A stretch of DNA of 64,000 nucleotides from the NCBI RefSeq assembly GCF_011926545.1, contig NZ_JAATIT010000004.1, positions 62,001-126,000 of the forward strand. Reading direction: 5' to 3'. Position numbers and translations under genes: made by a program. The notes beneath the pieces are model-generated. The model was not told the origin of the DNA. It worked only from the letters and a program-made list of their open reading frames with translations, and searched no databases. Within the stretch, counting starts at the first letter, position 1, and each line of letters starts with the position of its first letter. Positions 18,699 through 27,600 of this stretch are shown piece by piece. This DNA comes from Sphingopyxis italica (GTDB lineage: Bacteria; Pseudomonadota; Alphaproteobacteria; Sphingomonadales; Sphingomonadaceae).

Positions 18699-19451
18699 TC
18701 AGTCGTCGACCGAAAAAGCTGCGGAAAGCTCGAAGCGCGTGCCGGGATGGGAGAGCCAGGCGTGCGATACCAGCCGACCGTTACTCCAGGTCCGCCGCGT
18801 CATGCGCAGAACAGGTTCCCCCTCGTTGAGACCAAGCATGCCGCGCGTGCGCGCGTCGGGCATTTCCGCGCGGACGCGGTGCTCGACCCGCTCGAGCGGC
18901 GCAGTGCGCGTCAAATATTCGTTGGGCGTCAGCTGCGTGAAATCGAGCGTGCCGTAATCGGGCGCGGCGGACGCAAGCACGAACCGCTCCTCGAGCTGGA
19001 TCGGAAACTCGGCCTCGTGATGGACGATGACCGAGTGGAAGATTTTCGTGCCTACCGGAACCTCTAGCAGTGCGGCAGTCTCGGCGCCGGCCTTTTCCTC
19101 GAGATTCTGGATGACCCGGGCCCGGTAGTCATGACCGCGTCCGCGAATTTCCTCGGCGATGTTCCGGATCTCGATCATGTGCCCGATTGGTTTGGGTTCG
19201 GCGATGAACGAGCCGCTGCCGGCGCGGCGCACAATGATACCGGCGGATTGCAGTTCGCGAAGGGCCCGGTTCGCCGTCATGCGTGAAACATCGAATTGCC
19301 CGACCAGTTCCGCTTCCGACGGCACCCGGTCACCTGGCTTGAGGCGGCCATCGCGAATCGCATCATAGATGCTCTGCTTGATCGCGGCATAGCGCGGAGG
19401 CGTATCCGGGGAAGCGCCATGGGTGGACCGTTTGGCGTTGTTCGAGGTCAT
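18699..19451 (-). CDS. hutC: HutC-type GntR transcriptional repressor
   Basis: A 250-residue GntR/HutC protein. The winged helix is YAAIKQSIYDAIRDGRLKPGDRVPSEAELVGQFDVSRMTANRALREL. The UTRA effector domain opens with the HutC signature GSGSFIAEPKPIGHMIEIRNIAEEI. Classical HutC binds urocanate and represses histidine utilisation genes. I choose the start at 19451 because an operator-like sequence lies just upstream at 19475-19484; in-frame ATGs at 19469 and 19517 are alternatives, the latter placing the operator inside the gene. No hut enzyme gene is present in the window. It is convergent with the PepSY genes. Confidence 0.85.
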   Translation of the reverse strand: MTSNNAKRSTHGASPDTPPRYAAIKQSIYDAIRDGRLKPGDRVPSEAELVGQFDVSRMTANRALRELQSAGIIVRRAGSGSFIAEPKPIGHMIEIRNIAEEIRGRGHDYRARVIQNLEEKAGAETAALLEVPVGTKIFHSVIVHHEAEFPIQLEERFVLASAAPDYGTLDFTQLTPNEYLTRTAPLERVEHRVRAEMPDARTRGMLGLNEGEPVLRMTRRTWSNGRLVSHAWLSHPGTRFELSAAFSVDD

Positions 19452-19474
19452 TCCGGGGATGAGATCCATCACCC

Positions 19475-19484
19475 GTCTATACAG
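19475..19484. promoter_or_regulatory. HutC-like operator upstream of hutC
   Basis: Read on the minus strand this is CTGTATAGAC, within ACCTGTATAGAC. It differs by one base from ACCTGTATATAC at the receptor promoter. It lies 24 bp before the preferred hutC start, consistent with autorepression. Confidence 0.5.
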
Positions 19485-19820
19485 GTGAAACTGCTTAAAT
19501 TCCAAGCGCTCCGACATATTTCGTTGAAAACGTCGAACCGCATTGCCGAGCGATTCTCCTCACGAAGCTTCGGTTTTCGAGACCTTAGGTATCCACCGTG
19601 CATGCCGGGAGAAAAATTTGGTGCTTGGCACGACGTCGGTTGGGGGCAGCGACGGTTTCGACCGATGCGGAACAGCCGGGCACTGATGAAGCCCGGTAGT
19701 ATAGGCAGACGGGGCATCATCCACTAGTCTGAGTGGTCATTCAGCGTCAGTCCGACCTGCTTAATCGCTTTGTGGTGAGAAATGTTGCGCGCTCCCAGAA
19801 GCGGCTGGGCAAGCCCAGCC

Positions 19821-19887
19821 GAGAGGGAGAGGAGCCGGGTGCCGGGTGGCGAGTCAAGGGCCGAGAGAGTGTCTCGCGGCGCTCGCC
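19821..19887 (+). promoter_or_regulatory. Structured 5' leader shared with the strawberry-notch gene
   Basis: The blocks GAGAGGGAGAGG (19821-19832), GGGCCGAGAGAG (19858-19869) and GCTCGCC (19881-19887) recur in the same order and spacing before the large helicase gene at 24607. The leader ends just before the ribosome site GGAG of the ParB-like gene. Function unknown; common control of the two genes at RNA level is inferred. Confidence 0.5.
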
Positions 19888-19900
19888 ACGGAGATGGCAA

Positions 19901-22030
19901 ATGGCCAGAGCACAACCGAAAATCACCCTCAGCCCTTCAAGGGACCTTCCCTTCGACAAGCTGAGGCTTTCCCAATCCAACGTCCGCCGGACGAAGTCCG
20001 GCGAAACGATCCCCGAGCTTGCGGAAGACATCGCTCGCTTGGGGCTTCTCCAGAGCCTCAACGTGCGGCCGATGCTTGATGCGGACGGCAAGGAAACGGG
20101 CCTGTTCGAAGTTCCGGCCGGGGGCCGGCGCTTTCGCGCGCTCGAATTGCTCGTGACGCAGAAGCGGCTCGCGAAAGACGCGCTGATTCCCTGCATCGTC
20201 CAACCGGTCGGTCGCACCATTCTGGCAGAAGACGACAGCTACGCCGAAAACGCGCGGCGCGAAGCACTCCATCCGCTCGATCAGTTTCGCGCGATGCAGG
20301 CGATGGCCGACAAGGGTGAGGATATCGAGACGATCGCGGCGAACAGCTTCGTGACGCCGGCCGTTGTCCGGCAGCGGCTGAAACTCGCCTCGGTCTCGCC
20401 CACGTTGCACGAAGTCTACGCCGAGGACGGCGTGAGCCTCGATCAGCTCATGGCCTTCACGGTGTCGAACGATCATGGCCGCCAGGAGCAGGTGTTCGAG
20501 ATGCTGCGGTCGAGCTACAACACCTCGCCCGCCTTCATCCGCCAGAAGCTGACCGAGAACAGCGTCCGCGCGGTCGACAAGCGGGTCCGCTTCGTGACCG
20601 TCGATGCCTATGTCGCGGCGGGCGGGAGCGTGATCCGCGACCTGTTCGAGCGCGACGACGGCGGCTGGCTCACCGATCCGGCGCTGCTCGACCGCCTCGT
20701 CGACGAAAAGCTCGCGGCTGAGGCCGAACGCATCGGCGGCGAGGGCTGGAAATGGGTCGAAGCCGCGATTGAGATCCCGTGGCACGCAGGCCGCGACATG
20801 CGCCGGATCGTCGGCGAGGAAGTGCCGATCAGCGACGCCGAGCAGGAACGCCTGACAATGCTCGAGGCCGATGCGGAAGATCTCAGCGACGAATGGAGCG
20901 ACGCCGACGAGGTCCCCGACGAGATCCACGCCAAGCTCGAGGCGATCGATGCCGAGATCGGCGCGATCAGCGAGCGGCCGCAGATCTTCGATCCCGCGGA
21001 ACTGCCAATCGCCGGCGTTTTCGTCTCGATCGAGCATGACGGCTCGCTGCGTGTCGAGCGCGGCTTCGTGCGTCCCGAAGACGAACCCGAGGCGGAGGGC
21101 GAGGACGGTCCCGGCGCGGACGCCGACGCCGCCGCTAACGGCGCGGAACACACGGCGCCAGGGGTCGATGGCGCTGCCGGACAGGACGGCGATGCTGCAA
21201 GCGGCGACGAGGAAGAGGACGCCGGGCTCAAGCCGATGTCCGATCGGCTCGTCTCGGATCTGACGGCGTGGCGCACGCTTGCGCTCCAAGACGCCGTCGC
21301 GCGCTGTCCCTCGACCGCCTTCGCCGCGGTGCTTCACGCTTTCGTCGTTTCCTGCTTCTTCGGATACAGCCGCGAGGGCTGCGTGCAGGTTCATGTGAAC
21401 GGCGTTGCCTTCTCGAACGCGCCAGCGGGCCTTCGCGACTGTCCGCCCGGACGGGCGATCGCCGAACGCCATGAGGCGTGGCGCGCGCGGATGCCGAAGA
21501 CCGATCGCGATGCCTGGGACTGGCTCCTGACACTGGACGACGATGAGCAGGCGAGCCTCTTCGCGCATTGCGCGTCGCTCGGTGTCAACGCGCAGGCTGA
21601 GATCGTGCCCAAGTACGACAATGGGCGCATCTCGTCGCATACCGTCGCGCGGCGCATCGTGCACAGCCACGTACTCGCGCGCGCGGTGGGTCTCGATCTC
21701 ATCGCGGCTGGCTGGCGGCCGACTGCCGACGGCTACTTCAAAAGCGTGCCCAAGCCGCGGCTGCTCGCCGATGTTACCGAAGCGCGCGGCGAGCAGTTTG
21801 CCGGGATGATCGACCATCTGAAAAAGGCGGACATGGCCCGCGAAGCCGAACGGCTGCTCGAAGAGACGAACTGGCTGCCCGAGCCGCTGCGCACGCCGGA
21901 CGAGGAAGGGGCCACGCCGTCGCCGGCCGCGAATGACGATGGGGCAGACGCGCTGCCGCCCGGTCTCGCCGACGATGTCAGCGACGCCGCCGACTACGAT
22001 GGAAGTGCCGACGAGATCGCCGCCGAATGA
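19901..22030 (+). CDS. Large ParB/RepB/Spo0J-family protein
   Basis: A 709-residue protein whose first 280 residues are ParB-like. They include LPFDKLRLSQSNVRR, then ELAEDIARLGLLQSLNVRP, the nucleotide-binding box GGRRFRALELL and YAENARREALHPLDQFRAM. A helix-turn-helix-like ETIAANSFVTPAVVRQRLKLA follows. The remaining 430 residues include an acidic Ala/Asp/Glu linker (about 385-440) and a C-terminal region typical of large plasmid and ICE ParB homologues. GGAG seven bases before the ATG sets the start. No ParA partner lies in the window, so it may act as a regulatory or nuclease-type ParB rather than in classic partition. It opens the mobile module. Confidence 0.85.
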   Translation: MARAQPKITLSPSRDLPFDKLRLSQSNVRRTKSGETIPELAEDIARLGLLQSLNVRPMLDADGKETGLFEVPAGGRRFRALELLVTQKRLAKDALIPCIVQPVGRTILAEDDSYAENARREALHPLDQFRAMQAMADKGEDIETIAANSFVTPAVVRQRLKLASVSPTLHEVYAEDGVSLDQLMAFTVSNDHGRQEQVFEMLRSSYNTSPAFIRQKLTENSVRAVDKRVRFVTVDAYVAAGGSVIRDLFERDDGGWLTDPALLDRLVDEKLAAEAERIGGEGWKWVEAAIEIPWHAGRDMRRIVGEEVPISDAEQERLTMLEADAEDLSDEWSDADEVPDEIHAKLEAIDAEIGAISERPQIFDPAELPIAGVFVSIEHDGSLRVERGFVRPEDEPEAEGEDGPGADADAAANGAEHTAPGVDGAAGQDGDAASGDEEEDAGLKPMSDRLVSDLTAWRTLALQDAVARCPSTAFAAVLHAFVVSCFFGYSREGCVQVHVNGVAFSNAPAGLRDCPPGRAIAERHEAWRARMPKTDRDAWDWLLTLDDDEQASLFAHCASLGVNAQAEIVPKYDNGRISSHTVARRIVHSHVLARAVGLDLIAAGWRPTADGYFKSVPKPRLLADVTEARGEQFAGMIDHLKKADMAREAERLLEETNWLPEPLRTPDEEGATPSPAANDDGADALPPGLADDVSDAADYDGSADEIAAE

Positions 22031-22072
22031 CGCGGGCCGCGCTGTGCGGCTCACCCTTGAAATGAAACTCCC

Positions 22073-22100
22073 GAAAGCCCGGCCGTCGCGCCGGGCTTTC
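22073..22100 (+). terminator. Perfect hairpin, terminator-like
   Basis: An 11-bp perfect stem (GAAAGCCCGGC with its complement) around a six-base loop, followed by GGCTTTT. It lies 42 bp after the ParB-like stop. Its core AGCCCGGC/GCCGGGCT is repeated at 23195-23216. Confidence 0.6.
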
Positions 22101-22119
22101 GGCTTTTCGGAGACTGAAA

Positions 22120-22188
22120 ATGGACAAGCTGAACAATGCAATCGGATCGGCACTCCCAGCCCCTGTCGATGGAGGGCATCATGGCTGA
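22120..22188 (+). CDS. Possible 22-residue leader peptide
   Basis: A short frame reading MDKLNNAIGSALPAPVDGG and ending HHG, with GGAGA seven bases before its ATG. Its TGA falls inside the first codons of the next gene, so translation could be coupled. It follows directly after the hairpin at 22073. No homologue is known to me; it may be a leader peptide or a chance frame. Confidence 0.35.
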   Translation: MDKLNNAIGSALPAPVDGGHHG

Positions 22189-22672
22189 TCGCGTTTCCAT
22201 CTCGATCACGATCGGCGGGCGCGTGAGCGCGGACACCTACGCGGTGCTCGCCGAGATCGTCGCCGCCGAAGATCTCTCCACCGAGTGGGACGGGCCCGCT
22301 TTCGAGCCGGGTCATCGCGAGATCGGCGAAGCCCTGTCGCTCTTCGCGCACGAGGTCGCGTGGGGCCGCGTCGAGCCGCTCGAAACCTTCTGTGCCGAGC
22401 ATGGGCTGCCGTACGCCCGCTGGTCGGGCGGCTATCCCGGGGAATGGAGCGCCGAGCGTATCGTCTTCCGGGCCGAAGGCGAACCCCACTCTTACATGGT
22501 CGATGAGAATGACCGTGTGATGATCGACCGGCATCTCGTCGCTGACCGCGACAGCATCGAGGCGATCCTCGCCTATTTCGACGAGGCGGAGTTCGAAGTG
22601 CCGCCGCTGATTGTCGAGGGCGATCCCGAGCCAGCAGCGGCTGCGGACGAGGGGAGCGACCGTCATGGCTGA
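22181..22672 (+). CDS. Hypothetical protein of the mobile module
   Basis: A 163-residue acidic protein beginning MADRVSISITIGG, with the GGAGG ribosome site five bases before the ATG. It contains STEWDGPAFEPGHREIGEALSLF and RWSGGYPGEWSAERIVF and ends in an Ala/Glu-rich tail. I recognise no catalytic motif. Proteins like this occur between ParB-like and strawberry-notch genes on alphaproteobacterial plasmids and ICEs, usually annotated as hypothetical. It overlaps the next gene by eight bases, indicating coupled expression. Confidence 0.75.
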   Translation: MADRVSISITIGGRVSADTYAVLAEIVAAEDLSTEWDGPAFEPGHREIGEALSLFAHEVAWGRVEPLETFCAEHGLPYARWSGGYPGEWSAERIVFRAEGEPHSYMVDENDRVMIDRHLVADRDSIEAILAYFDEAEFEVPPLIVEGDPEPAAAADEGSDRHG

Positions 22673-23168
22673 CTATTTCTCTCAAATCGTCGTTCGCCCC
22701 GACATCCCGAAGATGGCGATGACCGAGCTTGAATATGTCATTCTCGCGAGGATGTTCGACGCGGAGCCCGTCGGCGAGGACGTCTATTTCTCGGCCTCTG
22801 ACGGTGTGAGCGACTTCGTCTTGCTGGACGTCGCCGAAGTGAAGCGGATGATCGCAGCCGAGGAAAGCATCGCGAGCAGCGTCACCGATGTCGTCCGCGA
22901 GGCGCTGGAAAAGCTCGATCCGGAAGCGGCGGAGTTCGAGGTGGACATGTCCATGCTCAGCTTCGAGGGCATCTTTGAGGATGTCGTGAAGCGCTCGGCG
23001 CTCGACTACATCGAAATCGAGACAGCGTGGAGCTGTTCGACGATGCGTCCTGACGGCTTTGGCGGCGCCGCCACTCTGATCAGCAAGTCCGGGATGGTCA
23101 GCATGTCGACCGCCAGCTTCCTCGAAGAGGCGATCGCCGCGCTGTCGCTCGGCCCACCGCCTGGCTGA
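22665..23168 (+). CDS. Hypothetical protein of the mobile module
   Basis: A 167-residue acidic protein beginning MADYFSQIVVRPDIP. The N-terminal third (MTELEYVILARMFDAEPVGEDVYFSASDG) and the central SSVTDVVREALEKLDP look like small alpha/beta structure; no active-site motif is evident. The ATG lies inside the end of the previous gene, which fixes the start, and both probably encode interacting or co-regulated products. A terminator-like hairpin follows 26 bp after the stop. Function unknown. Confidence 0.75.
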   Translation: MADYFSQIVVRPDIPKMAMTELEYVILARMFDAEPVGEDVYFSASDGVSDFVLLDVAEVKRMIAAEESIASSVTDVVREALEKLDPEAAEFEVDMSMLSFEGIFEDVVKRSALDYIEIETAWSCSTMRPDGFGGAATLISKSGMVSMSTASFLEEAIAALSLGPPPG

Positions 23169-23194
23169 CAGAACCTTTCCCACCCCCAACTTAG

Positions 23195-23216
23195 AGCCCG
23201 GCCGCAGCGCCGGGCT
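23195..23216 (+). terminator. Perfect hairpin, terminator-like (second copy)
   Basis: An eight-base-pair perfect stem AGCCCGGC/GCCGGGCT with loop CGCAGC, followed by TTTCC. The stem is identical to the core of the hairpin at 22073-22100, and both lie in gaps between genes of the module. Confidence 0.6.
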
Positions 23217-23238
23217 TTCCTTTATCAGGAAACCCGAA

Positions 23239-23718
23239 ATGTCACCGATGGATATCTATTGCCATGCGCCGCTCGGCGCCAAGATCCGCTTCTCCAACGG
23301 CGAGCCGCGTCCGCCCGATCGTTGCACCCGCAAGGTCAAGGCGTGGGAGAATGACAACGGCACCGGGACGCTCATCGAATATCGTCCCGGATGCGAGAGC
23401 ACGACCTACTCGTCGCCGCCGACCTTCGCGCTGCATCTGGCGACATACAGCAGCGGCGGCGTCCAGATCCTCGTCGTGCGCCGCATTTATTCGGTCGTGA
23501 GCCGGCTCGATTTCGAGATCGTCGAGCGCCCGCGACCCGGCATGGCCCGGGTGCTCACGGTCATCGGCGAGGGCGACGAACTGCGTCACCTCGCTGCCGA
23601 CGAGGCGGCGGCGCAGGCGTGGCTCGGCGAGCATCGCTATCATAACGCGCGCATCGAGCTGGTCGATGATCCCGACGCCCCCAACCGTCCGCTGTTTCGC
23701 GGGAGGGCGGCGGCATGA
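23239..23718 (+). CDS. Hypothetical protein of the mobile module
   Basis: A 159-residue protein starting MSPMDIYCHAPLGAKIRFSN, with AGGAAA about eight bases before the ATG. It has a basic patch (CTRKVKAWEND) and a strand-rich centre (FALHLATYSSGGVQILVVRRIYSVVSR). The C-terminal part, AAAQAWLGEHRYHNARIELVDD, is likely helical. No known domain is evident. It is separated from the previous gene by the repeated hairpin and coupled to the next by an ATGA overlap. Confidence 0.75.
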   Translation: MSPMDIYCHAPLGAKIRFSNGEPRPPDRCTRKVKAWENDNGTGTLIEYRPGCESTTYSSPPTFALHLATYSSGGVQILVVRRIYSVVSRLDFEIVERPRPGMARVLTVIGEGDELRHLAADEAAAQAWLGEHRYHNARIELVDDPDAPNRPLFRGRAAA

Positions 23719-24515
23719 GCGATATGGTCGCCGAATATGGCACCACCGCCGACGGCCATTGGGCGGCGCGGGTCGACTATCTCGCGCTGATCGCGATCCC
23801 GATCCGTGACGGCTACCGCCTCGCGACCGCCTCGACGCGATCGAAACCGATCTCGCAATGGTCGGCCGCCGATGGCTTCGGCTTCGACGGACAGGTCGCC
23901 GACGAAGCCAGCTTCCGCGCACATGTCGAAGATTGCATGTTGCACTTCCGTCAACGCGCTGCGCTGAGCCGAACGCGCATCGACCTCCTGATGTCGACGC
24001 CATGGGGCCCCTCGCAGCTCGCGACGCGCTACGGCGAAGGCATCATCTGTTTCGACACGGCGAGCCACGGCGGCTTCTTCCTCGAACAGTTGCGCAATGC
24101 CGCGATGCCTCCCGCCCTTCGGCTGCAGGACGGCTGGTACGAAGAGGATTGCGACTGGGCGCTGGTCGCCACCGGCTATCCCGACCTCTTCACCGACAAG
24201 GAAAGGGCGTCGGCGGACAAGACGCTGCGCGACTGGCTCCCCGATGCCTGGGAGGGCTTTCACGGCCCGCAGCTCGAGCGCGCCGAATCCTTCGCGCGCG
24301 ATCGCGAAGGATTCGAGCGCGATCACGCAGAAGACTGGATCGTGATTGCAGCGACCCAGTCGAAGGCGCATCCGGGCGACGTCATCGGCATCGCGTCGCG
24401 CGGCGGCAAGCGCGGCGCTGCCCCCACGCGCAACTTTCTGATCCCGGGCGGCGAGTATGAGCGAGGCAGGCACGGCTTTGTGATAGATCTTTCGAGGCAT
24501 TTTCGCGCGGATTGA
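23715..24515 (+). CDS. Hypothetical protein of the mobile module
   Basis: A 266-residue protein beginning MSDMVAEYGTTADGHWAARVDYLAL. Its sequence is compact and globular, with aromatic-rich blocks such as WYEEDCDWALVATGYPDLF and AEDWIVIAATQSKAHPGDVIGIASRGGKRG. There is no membrane segment and no motif I can assign. The ATG overlaps the preceding stop. It closes the run of small genes before the structured leader of the helicase gene. Conserved hypothetical proteins of this kind accompany the neighbouring genes on sphingomonad plasmids. Confidence 0.75.
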   Translation: MSDMVAEYGTTADGHWAARVDYLALIAIPIRDGYRLATASTRSKPISQWSAADGFGFDGQVADEASFRAHVEDCMLHFRQRAALSRTRIDLLMSTPWGPSQLATRYGEGIICFDTASHGGFFLEQLRNAAMPPALRLQDGWYEEDCDWALVATGYPDLFTDKERASADKTLRDWLPDAWEGFHGPQLERAESFARDREGFERDHAEDWIVIAATQSKAHPGDVIGIASRGGKRGAAPTRNFLIPGGEYERGRHGFVIDLSRHFRAD

Positions 24516-24606
24516 GAGGGAGAGGCGGGGCCGGGACGGGGGAACCGCCGGGCCTAGAGAGAGCGCCGGGCGGCTCGCCCCGTCCCGCTCTCTCGAGGAT
24601 TCCCAC
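24514..24606 (+). promoter_or_regulatory. Structured 5' leader of the strawberry-notch gene
   Basis: It shares GAGAGGGAGAGG (24514-24525), GGGCCTAGAGAG (24550-24561) and CTCGCC (24575-24580 region) with the ParB-like gene leader, at matching spacing. It adds a long-range stem: GGGACGGGG at 24533-24541 is fully complementary to CCCCGTCCC at 24578-24586, flanked by GAGAG and CTCTCTC runs. It is probably an RNA structure controlling translation of the large gene. Confidence 0.55.
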
Positions 24607-27600
24607 ATGCAATTCCTTCCTTCCCGCGCGGCGCAAGGCGCCGCGGTGCACGCGCCTTCGTCCGCCGCCCCGCGCCTCCTCGCTGCCGCCGAAACTATCC
24701 TGCCGCTTCTCGAGGCCGGGCAGCCCTTCGACACGGGCCAGCTTCGCGCCGCGATGATCTCTGCCTTTGGCGCCACCGATGCCGAGGGCGGCTGGGACTG
24801 GAAGGCGGCTTATGACGCGTGCGAGGGTGCGCAGATCCTCCTGCTGCGCGCCTATGGCCGCGCGCTGATGAGCCGGGCCGGCTCATCCCAGCACCGCCTG
24901 ACGATGTGGGAGCGGATCGCGCGGCGCGTGCCCACGCACACGCGCCGGTCGGAGACCGGACAGGCGCTCCAGCAATTTTCGACGCCGCTCCCGCTCGCTT
25001 ATGTCGCGGCTCACGCCGCTTCGATCGTCGCAGGCGATCTTGTTTTCGAGCCTTCCGCCGGCACCGGCATGCTGGCGATTCACGCTGAGCTGGCGGGCGC
25101 CAAGCTCGCGCTCAACGAGCTCGATGCCGGCCGCGCTGAATTCCTCGACCTGCTGTTTCCGGCCGTCGGCGTCACGCGACACGATGCCGCTTCGATCGAC
25201 GACCGGCTGGACCAGAGTGTCCGCCCCGACATCATCCTCATGAACCCGCCCTTCTCGGCCGTCGCGAGCGTCGACCGTCCGATGCGCGATGCCGCGCTCC
25301 GACATATCGCCTCGGCGCTCGCCCGGCTGCGCGATGGCGGGCGGCTGGTTGCCATTGTCGGCGCAAACTGCGCCCCCGAGGCGCCCGCCTGGCGCGACGC
25401 CTTTATGCGCTTGCAGGAGCATGGCACGCTTCGCTTCTCGGCGGCCATTGCCGGAAAGGTCTATGCGAAGCACGGAACCACGACGAGCACGCGTCTGCTG
25501 GTGTTCGACAAGGTTCCGGCGAGCGACCCGGCCTTGCTTGTCCCGAGCCGTGGTGAGACGCCCGACCTCGCTTCGCTCCTCGCATGGGTCGAAAGCGATG
25601 TGCCCCACCGGCCGGGTCCGTCAGAGCCGCCACCGGCGGCGACGGCAACATCATCCCGGTCGGCGATGCCCGGCTTTGGGCGCGCGGCCGCCGCAGCTCC
25701 GGCGGCCCCTGTCTTCGAGCGTCCGGCGCACGAAGCGCCGCCCGAACTTGCCTATGTGACGCGCGACTGGAAGGCGCCCGAAGGCCGCCTTGGCGACACG
25801 ATATACGAACCCTATGCGCTGCAGTCTCTCTCTATCGAGGGCGCACACCCGCATCCGACCGCGCTTGTGCAGTCAGCAGCAATGGCATCGGTCGCGCCGC
25901 CGAAACCCTCCTATCGGCCACATCTTCCCGCGCGGCTGGTGACGGGAGGCATCCTCTCTGACGCGCAGCTGGAATCGGTGATCTTTGCGGGTGAAGCCCA
26001 TGGCGGTCATCTTTCGGGCGCCTGGATGGTCGACGAAACCTGGGACATGCTGTCCGCGGTCAGCGATGACAATGACGAGGCGGTTCGCTTCCGGCGCGGC
26101 TGGTTCCTCGGCGACGGCACCGGTGCCGGCAAAGGGCGGCAAGTCGCGGGGATCATTCTCGACAATTGGCTCAAGGGTCGGCGCCGCGCCGTCTGGCTGT
26201 CGGTGTCGGACCGGCTGCTCGAAGATGCACAGCGCGACTGGTCGGCGCTCGGGCAGGAACGGCTGCTCGTGACGCCGCTCTCGCGTTTGCGTCAGGGCAC
26301 GCCGATCAAGCTCGCCGAAGGCATCCTGTTCACCACATACGCAACGCTGCGCAGCCAGGCGCGCGAGGGCAAGGCGAGCCGCGTCGAGCAGATCGTCGAA
26401 TGGCTGGGCCGCGATTTCGACGGGGTGATCGTTTTCGACGAGGCGCATGCGATGGCGAATGCCGCCGGCGGCAAGGGGGCGCGCGGTGAACAGAAACCGT
26501 CGCAACAGGGGCGTGCCGGTCTGCGACTTCAGCATGCGCTCCCCGATGCGCGCATCGTCTATGTGTCGGCGACCGGCGCAACAACGGTCCAGAACCTTGC
26601 CTATGCGCAGCGCCTGGGTCTCTGGAGCGGCACCGACTTCCCCTTCGCGTCGCGAAGCGAATTCGTGGCGGCGATCGAGGACGGCGGGGTCGCGGCGATG
26701 GAGGTACTCGCGCGCGACCTGAAGGCGCTCGGTCTCTATGCGGCGCGGTCGCTTTCGTTCGATGGCGTCGAATATGAGCTGCTCGAGCATGCGCTGACCG
26801 ATGAGCAGCGGCGCATCTACGACAGCTATGCGGGGGCCTTCCAGGTCATCCACAACAATCTGGATGCTGCGATGGAGGCTGCCGGCGTGACGAGTTCGCT
26901 CCACGGCACGCTCAACGCGCAGGCGAAGTCGGCGGCCCGCTCGGCTTTCGAGAGCACCAAGCAGCGCTTCTTCAACCATCTCATCACCGCGATGCAGACG
27001 CCGAGCACGATCGCGAGCATCGCGGGCGATCTCGAGGCGGGGCATGCCGCGGTGGTGCAGATCGTCTCGACCGGCGAGGCGCTGCAGGAGCGTCGGCTTG
27101 CCGAGATCCCGACCGAGGAATGGGGCGATGTGTCGGTCGACATTACGCCGCGCGAATATGTCCTCGACTATCTTGCGCACAGCTTTCCGGTCCAGCTTTA
27201 CGAGCCCTGCACCGACAGCGAAGGCAATCTCGCGTCGCGCGCCGCGTTCGACGGCGACGGCAATCCTATCGTCAATCGCGAGGCCTGCCGCAGGCGCGAT
27301 GCGATGATCGAAAAGCTTGCATCGCTGCCGCCGGTGCCGGGGGCGCTCGACCAGATCGTCCAGCATTTCGGGACCGACGTGGTCGCCGAAGTGACCGGGC
27401 GCTCGCGGCGCATCGTGCCGGTCAAGGCGGGCGACGGCTCGACGCGCTTTGCGGCCCAGAACCGGCCCGGCGGCGCCAATCTCGGCGAGACCCACGCCTT
27501 CATGGACGATGAGAAGCGCATCCTTATCTTCTCGGAGGCAGGCGGCACGGGGCGATCCTATCATGCTGACCTGGGGGTCAAGAATCAGCGGCGGCGCATT

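Larger units (their letters stand above)
19452..19900. other. Intergenic junction between hutC and the mobile-element module
   Basis: About 450 bases without a convincing gene; several short antiparallel frames exist but none has a recognisable product. The left part holds the hutC promoter. The right part carries the structured leader of the ParB-like gene. This is the likely left boundary of the plasmid- or ICE-type module, but I see no tRNA, integrase or clear attachment-site repeat. Confidence 0.5.

Noticed and set aside
19937..22666. Minus-strand open frame of about 909 codons opposite the ParB-like gene
   Set aside because: Composition is that of a codon-complement shadow; the plus strand has ParB motifs and a ribosome site.
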